Shown here: positions 54,685 through 64,000 of the stretch, in pieces
How positions within the stretch are numbered: the first letter of the stretch is position 1
How the letters are laid out: every line of letters begins with the position of its first letter
Origin: Branchiostoma floridae
Taxonomy: Eukaryota > Chordata > Leptocardii > Amphioxiformes > Branchiostomatidae
Assembly (NCBI RefSeq): GCF_000003815.2
Contig: NC_049992.1
Span: 15,237,525 to 15,301,524 of the forward strand
Length of the DNA: 64,000 bases
Direction: 5' to 3'
Translations under genes and position numbers: made by a program
The notes under the pieces: generated by a model
What the model saw: only the letters and a program-made list of their open reading frames with translations
What the model was told of the DNA's origin: nothing
Database searches by the model: none

Positions 54685-57263
54685 CTGGTAATGGGTCCTG
54701 GAAGGGCTTGTCCCCAACATCATGCTTCATATTGGTTCAAGAACTTACCTCATCAATTAAAGAGAACTTTGTGATTTGATTTGAACTTTGTTTGATACTG
54801 TCAGGACTAGAATTATGTTGAGAAGAAGTCAATTCGAGTGTCCAAACTGAAATTGGTTAGGTTGATAGTATGTTAAGATTTCTGTGAACTGATAATTGTT
54901 GAAATTGCATAATTAAAAAAATGTTATTTTTTGTAGCAAAATGTATGTACTATAAACATGATTTGTCAGTAAGTTCTGGTTGGATACTGTGTTAAACGTT
55001 TGTGAAGGAAATGCAGCAAGCAGGTAGGGTAAGAATGAGGGGCATGCAAGGTAAAATACTTGGGAGTCACAAGGTTCTGCCAACAGTGCTATGAAGATTG
55101 TCCTTTTGCGTTGTACTGAAGTTTATGTAAAAGGAAAAGAACTAAGGGATTGACACACATGTTCAAAACGTTTCATTTTCGGTACACCCATTGTCGAAAG
55201 GTTCATACCAGGATACTCTGTTTTATATCACCTCTGGGCCCATTTATAGGCAGAATAATGGAGGAGGAAGTCAAATAAGTTCACTTTGTACTTTTTTAAA
55301 CACAGTTGTAGAAATGTTAAAAGCCAACAGTGCAATAGTTGAAACATTTCGCCTCAATTTTGACTACAGTGTACATGCAGTTTCCATTCCATATCAGATA
55401 TTTTGCAATCTTGAGTCTGTATGTCAGATTAAAGTACGCATTAGAATTTGGGTAACAAACACAGAAACAGTCACCCATGTGTGCAATTACCTTACACAGT
55501 TACACTCAAGTCTTCACTGTCACAATATTTGTCAAATTATGATGTCATACAAAAGAAAACAGTTTCAATACCCACAAACTAAGTACTGTAATCGTGATTA
55601 CACTGGTTTTTGTGCATAACTTTACTGCTCAGTATTTGAGTGGATTGCAATATGTAACATGTAGCTTTTACACTGATCACTATCTGGTGCCCAAAAGCAC
55701 ACAGGATTATGGTGTACTGTAACATACTCTGGGTGATTTCTTGTCAAGAACAAGAAGTTTCCCTGGCCTTCTTTTGTGTACTATTTAAAAGAAATGTCAT
55801 TGTGATGTATCATGTATGCCATGTAAGTAAGTGATGGAATTCGTTTGCATCATATGCACATGTATTACCAGTTATATAGTAGTGTTTATACTTTGAGATT
55901 TAAAGGATCAATAAATGTCTAAAACTTTTCTATCAAATCTAATGGTCTCCATGTTGTTTGTTAGACAGTTCACTTTTCAATCAAGAGTTGTTTCTAATGG
56001 ATGTATTGGTTTTACACCAGAAAGTAGTTACTCAAGCAACTGGATATGGTTTTGGAAACGGACAGACGTTTCGGATAGAATCCACTATCCTTCGTCAGTG
56101 ACACTGTCAGTAACTACGTTTCAGAGTAACTACTTTTTGGTGTATCTTATTACCTGGATGTCTAACCTACATCGACGTATGTATTGGTTTTGCCTGTGTA
56201 TGAGTGTTTGCACCTACATTTGTAACCCAAGATCCTTTTGTTGGGTTTGTGTGAATTTTATTCTGTAGAAGCATAGTGATTTTGGACAGCAGGTTTTTTC
56301 AGATATTGTTCTATTTAAGGCCACACCAATTTAATTTCTTGGTTCACGGATTTTTTCATAAAAAATATGGAGCGAAAGGGCGAAATAAAAATAAAAATTG
56401 TAAAATGGTTGGGGTAAAGGTAACGGCTAATCCAAAACATGAAGAAAAAAAGTTTTCAGCTTGAAAAAAGTACAAAAACACTATTTTTGTACAGTAACAG
56501 CACCTGTACCCACACTTTAAGGGGCTTATAATATAAAGGCCAATTTGCTACACCAGAAAGTTGGTGAATGGTTTCATTAATGGTGAAAATTTGCTGAGTG
56601 GTAATTTTTTTTTTTTTCCAAAAAATAGGAGTGAGCGAATCCGTGAACCAAGAAATTAAATCGGTGTGGCCTAAGATAGACATAATAAAAGTAGTAGTAA
56701 ACAAGTATAAAAAGACACAATAATGACCTGAGATGTTTTTTAATAGGTGAGGCACAAGATAAATATGTTCCATACTTTGACAACAAGAGGAATTACATGA
56801 ACCAATTTGCTTAAGATGGAATGTGCTGACTTCCAAGTTGAAGTGATTTTTAAACAAGCACCAATCTATTTGAAAACGTAAACGAGAATGTAAAGCAATT
56901 TCACATAAGATGTGAACTCAGCATAGTGTATTTCTTAAAGGTCACAACACAAACTTAAATGTAAGTGGTATACATTCTTATAGTAGACCCAACTCGGTAT
57001 TCAAACATTTCAAAACATGATTTAGAATTCTATACCACACAATTCCAGAAAAATGATTAAGGCATGCCATACTAAAAAGCTAGTATATATTTGTATCTCT
57101 TAAAATCATAACTGCTAAAATATTGTGAACATCCCTGGGTAAGAAGTACAAACATGTCACAGTAGGGCAAGTACTAGTGCAGTAGAACGAATCAAGCAAG
57201 CCACACAGTTATTTCATTGAATTCTTGATTATAGCTTTTAACCACTGAGAACGTGCTGAAACA
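54685..57263. other. Convergent region between cyclin L and carbonic anhydrase
   Basis: Probable cyclin L 3' UTR up to AATAAA at 55910-55915. A 142-codon open frame at 55191-55619 has no recognisable family and lies in AT-rich sequence; I do not call it. A repeat at about 56025-56165 shares TTACTCAAGCAACTGGATAT with 37768-37850. A Harbinger-like MITE follows at 56319. Confidence 0.55.
56319..56671. mobile_element. Harbinger-like MITE, GGCCACACC ends, copy 2
   Basis: Ends GGCCACACCAATTTAATTTC and GAAATTAAATCGGTGTGGCC; pairing continues through TTGGTTCACGGATT. TAA target duplication at 56316-56318 and 56672-56674. Same family as 13162-13534. Confidence 0.85.
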
Positions 57264-57473
57264 TTACGCCTTGAGAGCAGCGGCCACAGCAAAAGTGAGG
57301 GCAGCGACAAGGAGTTGCCATGCCGGCAGGATCCGCAAGGAGGCGGAGGCGTCAAAAGAGCTGGATACGGTCCGCCCGTTGAGTGCCAGAACTGGGCGGT
57401 AGTTGTTTTCCATCACTGCCGCGGCCTGGCCAGACTCCGCGGTGAAATAGGCGCCGGCGACAAGGGTGTTCAG
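57264..57473 (-). CDS. Carbonic anhydrase terminal exon with hydrophobic tail
   Basis: 70 codons including TAA (57266-57264). NYRPVLALNGRTVSSSF is the end of the catalytic fold. DASASLRILPAWQLLVAALT then FAVAAALKA is typical of a GPI-attachment signal (small residues, spacer, hydrophobic end). A single transmembrane anchor is the alternative. Confidence 0.93.
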   Translation of the reverse strand: MNTLVAGAYFTAESGQAAAVMENNYRPVLALNGRTVSSSFDASASLRILPAWQLLVAALTFAVAAALKA

Positions 57474-57542
57474 CTGTTGGGCAAACAACAGTAGTAGTTA
57501 CCTCCATGAAATGTCATGGAGGTTATATTTTACCCCGCGTTT

Positions 57543-57587
<45 letters not shown>

Positions 57588-60500
57588 CAAGATAACTCAA
57601 GAACGGCTTTGTGGATTGGTTTCATACTTGGTGTGTTGGTAGTGTGTGACGAAAGCTGGAAATGATTAGATTTTGGGCCCCCTAGCAACTCCCCTTGGTA
57701 CTGCAGCGCAAATTCCGGTTTTGCTATCTCGGTGTTCTGAACATGCTATGGTCACGATTTTTAAGCGTTAGATAGCTCTTGTGCTCAGGAAGAAATGACA
57801 TAAGTTTGGGCCCCCTAGCGTCTAGTTTGGGGATAGCAGGGGCATTTTTGTCAAAAACTTCTGACGAGGATAACTCAAGAAGGGAACAACGGATTTTCAT
57901 GATTTTTGGTATGTAGGTACCTTAGACGATGTTGTACAAGATAAGATAATTATGCAAATCAGGAATACATTTGCATAATTAATGAGAATATTCTATCATA
58001 GCAGTTTTTTCAATGTATGTCTTGTCACTGACGTGATATGGTCGTGACATTTAAGTGGTAGATAGCTTTTAGCATCATGAAAAAGTGGGGCAAGTTTCAG
58101 TCCCCTGACATTTAATTGTGGAACTGCAGGGGCGTTTTTGTCAAGACACTCCAAAGCGGATAACTGCAGAAAGGAACAACGGATTGCCTGCATTTTAGGC
58201 ATGCAGGTAGCTTAGGCAAAGATGTTCATAATGATATGCATGTTATGCAAATGAGGACTTAATTTGCATAATTAATGAGGAAATTGTATAGTTTCATTGT
58301 TTTCAATAACTGGACCTCAATACACGTAACACATGTTAATTATGATAGGTGGAATATAAGCATATACCAAATATGGTAATGAACTTATTTGCATAATTTA
58401 TGTAAAAATTCAAAACCGCTTTATGATCAATAATGGGAATTTTATAATTGTGATATGCGTACGTTAGTCAATGATGAACAACACCATGCATGAATTATGT
58501 TAATGTGTTGGTCAATTGCCTGAAATTTACGAAAGCTCTAAATTTTCATGGAGGTATGAGGTCGCCGAACTCTAGTTATATATATATGTACAGTTATCGG
58601 TGTTCCATGTACATCTTGCTCGAGACTTAAAAGGAATTCTATACTGGATAGCATTGCCATTGGTTAGACATTTATTATTCAAGTCTTCCCCATCGGGCGA
58701 AGACTTTCTGTTTTCGTAGGCACTTTCATGCTCTCCACGTCTCCAGCTTTTTGATTGGCTGCAAGTCTGCCTTGATTGGGGACACGTCACATGTGAACCT
58801 CTCATGGCTCAGCGCGCAGGACTCAAATCGCTCGCTCAAACCAGGATCCAATGAAAACGCAGATGACAAACTGGAGGCTGTGAAATGCAGCTTTTTGATT
58901 GGCCGAAAGTCTATCTTTGTCATAGATAAAGCCAATCAAAAAGCTGCATATCCCATTGCTGATGAAAGGTGGACACTTTCGACTATCGCGTGTGAATAGA
59001 TTGACGAAAGGCCACAGGGAAGACTTTCTAGTATTTACCTGACTTTGGGAGATTTTGATGGTTTCCTGGAAGACGGTCCAAACCACTACCTCGTCACAGG
59101 TAGGGGTGGTCAGGCTGCCACTGTAGCGGAAGAAGTTGGTCTTACTCGAGGGCAGAATGGAGTCCAGCGAAAATTCCGTAGTGAACTGGTACGAGTCACC
59201 TGCAAAATAACGTTAGTGACGGTTTAAATTAAAGGTTCACCACAAACTTCAAACTCATTCATTTACCAACAGTTAGTTTATAGCAAAACGTACGATGATA
59301 CATTTCCGAATAGATAAATAAATACCAATTGCGAAACGCAGTGACTCTAGTTCTATCTAGTTACAGTTAACTTCAATAACCAGATCTATAGGCTGATTAA
59401 AAATCATGGTTTCTGCACATGTGCACCTGAATCGTTCACATTCTGGATGTTGCTGATGATCGGTGCAAGTGCAGCATTGTCACTGGAGGAGGACTAGAGA
59501 GAGGAAACAATGTTATTCTCAATTGTAACGTTATATTACAATACAGTTGAACAAACTAGTAAATTAAAATGCATGAGGACAGTCGTCTTTCAATGTCTAA
59601 CTTCAGTTTTGTGCATAATAGATATATTTATCCTTCATTAGATAGGGCAAGCAGTATTTTATTTCAATAGGAAGCAGGCTGAATAAAAATTCTAACTGGA
59701 AGCTATGCGAGTCCAGTGCCCACCCAAAAAGGGCTAGGTTCGGCAGGTTTTTCTAGGGTAGGTAGGGAAAGAAGAAACACAGCATTTCTTTTCCTAGGTC
59801 CAACTTTTCTTAGATCTATTCATTTACTTTTCACACTTTTTCTTCAGGTACAGGCCCGAGCTGCTGCTATATATGTTTCATCTTTCATGTTCACCCCCTC
59901 TATTTCGCTTACAACTCCAACAATACATGTCGTGTGTGATACACTCATTATCGCTGTTGATTTTCTGTGGATTCTTTAAAACACAAAACGTGTCGGCTGG
60001 TAGCCTCCATCGCAGGCTCTCTGGGGCTTTTCACCTCATTTTTAGGAGAGGTGCTCATGATACCTTTTGCTGGCCATTTCTTTTGTACTGGGTCGCTTGG
60101 GCCGACAGCGCAAACGACCTAGTACAAAAAAATGGCCAGAAAAAGTATATCATACAAAAACGAAAAAAAAAAACAGAGACCCTGCTATCGACTGGCCGAC
60201 TGTATGAAAAAGCGGTCTAACCTCCAAGAAGAACCCCAGGACGGCCAGAGCAGTGTCGGAACCAGAAGCGAGTGCATCACCGAGAGAGCCGTAAGCACTC
60301 GAGTAGTGGACGATGTGAAGCTGCAAATGAGCATTGATAAAATCATTCAAACAAAGAAAAAGTATTATGTCTATGTGTTATCATCTAGGTATAGACTGTA
60401 TCGACTAGCTAGTAAATCTGTCCAGATAGTGCAGCTTAAGCTTGTACTGCCCAGTAAAAACCTGGTGTGTTACGCCATAAGGCCGTTTACCTATTCTCCA

Positions 60501-62369
60501 AGTAGAGGTTGAGTCGCGGAGATACAGTAGTCGGGAAATTTACCGGCGCGCCCCTCTCACTACATTTCTCAACTACTACTACTACTAGATATACATATAT
60601 GTCCGCGACTGAACCTTTGCCTGAAGAATAGGTTTACCGGAGTATATAGTCTGTGTAACACATACTCTGCTGCCTGCATGCAGGCCGGCGGATGTTGGGC
60701 GTGCTGCTTTAAGCGAGATTTAATAAGGCTACTGGGTATGCAAAACAGACAAAAAAGACTGACAGCTGTGTGTAAGTAAAATTTGGCTACCCCTACCTCT
60801 CCGGGATAGGAGTTCCCGTCCAGGGTGTGTTCGGAGCCGACGGTGAGGTCGGCCTGGCTGCCCCAGTGGAAGTGGAACTGTGCGGCGATGTACGAGCCGG
60901 TCAGGCCGCCTCCCGACACCGAGATGGCGGTAGAGGCAGGGGTCAGCGAAACCACAACTGTAAGGGTAACAAAGAACCGTTAGAGGGAGAGATAACAGAT
61001 CAACCAGAACATAAGAGGTCACAAAGGGCCTTTGGAGGGACACGGCAATCTAATCTGTGAAGATGACCTGATCAGATGGAGAGGACAGCTCAAAGAAGAC
61101 TGATTCAATGGATAACAGAACAAAGAATCCTTACGGAAGGACAGGGCAGCTCAAACGGATCTAGATTGGATGACAAAGAACCGTTAGAGAGAGAGCACAT
61201 TGCTTAAAGCTATCGTCACATTTCCAAACCGGGGCCCAACCGGGCTGTTTGTGGAAACGAAAAATAGACATGTATACGTAAAAATAAACACAAATAAGGC
61301 CCACGACTATGCTCTTTACGTCTTGTGTAGTTACATGTAGTTAAGTGTCTTTTATATCATACTTTTCGTCCCCGAAAGCTGCCCGACCGGGTCCCGGTTT
61401 TGAAATGTGACCAGGACCATGTAGGAATGACACTTGGAGAGAGGATAACTCCTCCAGAACTGATTGGATGATAAAGAACCTTTATGGGGTCTGTATAGAG
61501 ATGAGAACTGGAGATAGGATAACTCAACCAGAACTGATTGGATGACAAAGAACCATTAGTGGAGAACACAGCTCAATCCAAACTGTAGATATGACCATAC
61601 CTGAGTGTCCATTATTGCTCATGGTCATGTTGACGTCACTAGGGACTGCATCGTACCCTGTGAAGGAGAAGGCGCTGAAGGTTTCCTGCGTGGCTGATGC
61701 CGAGACTATGTTGATGGGAGACTGGGAGTTGGCGCCACAAGAGGTGTTGGCCACCACTGTAGCCCAGTTCGCAGGCCCTGTTCAAAGGATATGAGATAGA
61801 AAGTAAGGTACTATATAGTGACATTAATACTACTATAACAGTAGCATCATATCTGATGCTGGAAAATCTGCACTTCTGAAACTTCAGGCAGGTTTTGTAT
61901 TTACTCAAGTTAGAAAACAACACTACTGTTTGCTAAACATTTAAAAAAGGAATTGCGGGCGTTTGTTTTGACAGTGTTTGTTACAAGTTGGAACTTTTTT
62001 TCTCAGAAATGGACCTAGAGAGGTCCTCTGTACCATAATTTTGCGTTCCAAACCTCCAAACCCTGACACCAAGGGGTGCCCGAAAGGAACGATCAATGTA
62101 TGAATCCTCTCTTGACAGCGATGTTATCAGCAGTCTCTGTTTTTACTTTTTTCATCACCCTCTAAAAACAGGAAATACCATTACAGAGTGTTGAACTTCA
62201 CAAATTTCCGGTAGTGCATGCCATGCATATGATCCCACACAATAAAAAAGAGCATGTCGTGACTTAACGCTTTGCTGACAGCCACCTCTGCACACAATAT
62301 ACCTGTCATCGCACTGTAATGTGTGTATACAGGACTCACCATTGTTTCCGCTGTAGCCCCATGTCGCAC
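57264..62369 (-). CDS. Alpha carbonic anhydrase, membrane-anchored type, last seven coding exons
   Basis: Zinc enzyme for CO2 hydration. Exons, 5' to 3' on minus: 62369-62340, 61777-61601, 60957-60797, 60320-60222, 59493-59427, 59199-59039, 57473-57264. GT-AG junctions, one frame. Landmarks: TWGYSGNNGPANW; QSPINI; NNGHS (proton-shuttle His64); QFHFHWG (zinc His94, His96); GSEHT (Glu106); E-LHIVHYS (Glu117, His119); LAVLGFFLE; YSGSLTTPTCDEVVVWTVF (Thr199); NYRPVLALNGR. All catalytic residues are intact. A 24-residue hydrophobic C-terminus after DASASLRI suggests GPI or membrane anchoring, as in CA4-like enzymes. The signal-peptide exon was not found and may lie beyond the window; a CAG|GTATGT donor on minus at about 63985 is a weak candidate. 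Confidence 0.94.
57495..58578. mobile_element. 1.1-kb TAGTTACCTCCATGAAA repeat element
   Basis: Begins TAGTTACCTCCATGAAATG and ends CATGGAGGTATGAGGTCGCC then CTCTAGTTA. Internal modules repeat two or three times: GATAACTCAAGAA..GGAACAACGGATT, TGGTAGATAGCTTTT, ATTTGCATAATTAATGAG. A (GT)n tract lies at 57550-57583. No coding capacity. Relatives at 10390-10600 and 18340-18575. It starts about 20 bases upstream of the acceptor of the last carbonic anhydrase exon. Confidence 0.65.
57550..57583. repeat. (GT)n microsatellite
   Basis: About 16 GT dinucleotides inside the repeat element at 57495-58578. Confidence 0.9.
60797..60957 (-). CDS. Carbonic anhydrase exon with first two zinc ligands
   Basis: VVSLTPASTAISVSGGGLTG then SYIAAQFHFHWGSQADLTVG, SEHTLDGNSYPGE. 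QFHFHWG gives the His94 and His96 equivalents. The last codon GAG is Glu117; the next exon starts LHIVHYS with His119. It is much more GC-rich than the surrounding DNA, as are the other exons of this gene. Confidence 0.95.
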
Positions 62370-62379
62370 CTGTAACACA

Positions 62380-63559
62380 AAACACACAGTGTTCCTCTCT
62401 ATGGATGCATAACATATAATAAAGACTTTCCAGGAAAAAGAACAATAGTCCATCCTGTTGACACAAAAAGCAGTGACACATCTTTGACTTTGTACGCCAG
62501 ACAAAATCTTCTTCTTCAGAAGGAGACTTCTCATTTTGATGATTACCACTTGATTCTCTATGAGTTGCGATAAAGCATCGAAGAAGCTCAGACTACCACG
62601 TATTAAAGGTATATTCGCATGTATATGGATAGGTCTTGGTTTTCCTTTTTTGTACATTTCCTTTGCATCTACCCCACCCGTATACTCCCTATGCTACAAA
62701 CACTTCTCTCCAAGCAGACCCTACGGTGCCTTAGAGATGGTATCAAAGCTGACCAAGGAGTATAGCCGGCCTAAGGGAGTCAAACGGGCACCGGTGCCGG
62801 TGTTCTATGGGATTCCGTCCGGCCCCGAGAATCGGTCCGGGTAACCATATATGGAGTGATTTGGAGTGATGACTCCTTGGCCAGCTTTAATATTATCTCT
62901 AAGGCACCGTAGGGCCTGCTTGGAGAGTAACAAACACGTCCAAACAAGCATCTGGACAGCAACACACGCAGGTTCTCTTCAAACATTCTAGGTACGGTAA
63001 TACCCTTTTTACGTAAACTATTCTGCAAGCCTGCCTGCGGTACATTCATCCCTATAGACCTGCTAGCTGATATAGGGATGAATTCCTGACTACTTTTCCC
63101 GTGAATGACACCTGAGTGTTTAGTTATGCTCTATTTATTCCCTGTAATTCGGTATGTGTTTTAGTGTAGCTGTTAATAATACCATTGGTATTCAGTAATT
63201 TGAGAAGCACCAACACTTTAGCTAGTTGTTTACTTGTGAGCATTTAGTATTTAGTTTACGAGGTTGGTTAATCCAAATGGCGGACACCGTCCCCGGCCAG
63301 CACACATACGCACCTAAAAGCGTTATGGTTGATTAACAGTTTGGAGACCTCAAACCTCCATGAATATTCAGAGCTTTGTTTGTTTCTTTGTTTGAACCTT
63401 CGGTTATCAATGAAAGCTCAAGTCAGCCAGCAGTTTACATCACTTAAAGTCCTAATGACTCTTATAAGTCTATAACGTTTTACACAATTTTACGCACATA
63501 GTACAAAATACATTCTCCTGTATCTTGTCTCATTTGATTAGAAAATAAGCCTTCATTTA
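62380..63559. other. Region upstream of the first visible carbonic anhydrase exon
   Basis: Nothing coding that I can support. CTAAGGCACCGTAGGG(C/T)CTGCTTGGAGAG occurs in inverted orientation at about 62706-62738 and 62896-62928, with GCCGGCCTAAGGGAGTC and TATAGCCGG blocks between, suggesting a small inverted-repeat element of about 220 bases. Confidence 0.45.
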
Positions 63560-63728
63560 GCTACGGCCGCGTGGCGCGTTGGTACACCCGATATCCCTCG
63601 ATCTCGGAAGTTAAGCATCGCGCGGTCCGGACAGTACTGTAGTACTTGGATGGAGTCCCCCAACCAAGGACGTTATATGATATATAACGTTCTTGCCCCA
63701 ACCAAGGACGTCCGGATTGCTGTAGCCT
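63560..63728 (+). pseudogene. 5S rRNA-like sequence, probably the head of a SINE
   Basis: Starts GCTACGGCC, has CCTCGATCTCGGAAGTTAAG (box A region) and GTAGTACTTGGATGGAG (box C region), and ends TTGCTGTAGCCT, all in 5S order. It is 169 bases where 5S is about 120; the excess is a duplication of CCAACCAAGGACGT around a small palindrome ACGTTATATGATATATAACG. Sequence after it (to about 63850) matches other SINE tails, so a 5S-derived SINE is more likely than a working 5S gene. Confidence 0.7.
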
Positions 63729-63850
63729 CACGAAGCTTTCCACGAAATCGTCTTCCGGGAGGGACGTAAAACGGGGGTCCCGTGCTCGAGGAGGTGCCTC
63801 GCCACGTTAAACAGCCTCATTACCCACACTTTAGGTACCTACTGCAGCTG
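63729..63850 (+). mobile_element. SINE body after 5S-like head
   Basis: GGGAGGGACGTAAAACGGGG then GTCCCGTGCTCGAGGAGGTG, CCTCGCCACGTTAAAC. The same domain appears after a tRNA-type head at 29575-29725 and as a fragment at 28155-28215. Confidence 0.55.
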
Positions 63851-64000
63851 GCTGCAAAATACACCCGATATCATTATTATTATTTACCAGATTCTCAATA
63901 CTTCTCTCAAGATTACATTTATTGTATGTGTGAGTTGTACAATGCGGGGCATTTACCCCGTGTGTTTGACCAGTGGTTACATACCTGCATACCATCTTCA

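Noticed and set aside
55191..55619. 142-codon open frame downstream of cyclin L
   Set aside because: AT-rich, within the likely 3' UTR, no family resemblance and no splice partners.
60132..60512. 126-codon plus frame opposite the carbonic anhydrase exon at 60222-60320
   Set aside because: It overlaps a well-supported minus-strand exon and is lysine/repeat rich outside it.
1..64000. Prokaryotic defence system, operon, prophage or virus
   Set aside because: All supported genes are spliced animal genes with intact frames; no bacterial or viral hallmark proteins were seen in any frame.

Overview
The window is intron-rich animal nuclear DNA, assembled as a scaffold: GT-AG introns, two exactly 100-base N gaps, many short non-autonomous DNA transposons and tRNA- or 5S-headed SINEs. 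The proteins resemble single-copy deuterostome orthologs closely (one USP5/13-type gene, one cyclin L). My best guess is a cephalochordate (amphioxus, Branchiostoma). That is inferred from protein similarity, gene structure and the repeat types, not proven.

Layout. 72-13674 (+): the last 17 coding exons of a USP5/USP13-type ubiquitin hydrolase; its 5' part lies outside the window and its end falls in the gap at 13675-13774. 15203-27130 (-): NOC2L, complete in 17 coding exons, convergent with USP5. 27131-27476: a short shared promoter. 27477-38940 (+): LSG1, a circularly permuted GTPase, complete except for one exon probably lost in the gap at 30562-30661. 41730-54684 (+): cyclin L, complete in 9 coding exons with a C-terminal RS domain. 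57264-62369 (-): the last seven coding exons of a membrane-anchored alpha carbonic anhydrase, convergent with cyclin L. 63560 to about 63850 (+): a 5S-rRNA-like SINE.

Function. NOC2L and LSG1 both serve 60S ribosomal subunit biogenesis, NOC2L early in the nucleolus and LSG1 last in the cytoplasm. They share a head-to-head promoter with 346 bases between start codons and a CACGTG box near each start. USP5 recycles free ubiquitin chains, cyclin L acts with CDK11 in splicing, and carbonic anhydrase hydrates CO2; these three have no evident operational link.

Introns and intergenic DNA hold hAT-like, Harbinger-like, TA-target and 5-bp-target MITE families, several with target-site duplications that can be read directly. 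They also hold a 1.23-kb foldback element nested in a 42-bp minisatellite and a G-rich minisatellite beside a gap. I saw no transposase, virus, prokaryotic system, operon or CRISPR array. The most unusual signals are an apparent U12-type AT-AA intron in LSG1, the nested foldback, a hAT-like element carrying a promoter-like segment, and a SINE whose target-site duplication overlaps a splice donor.
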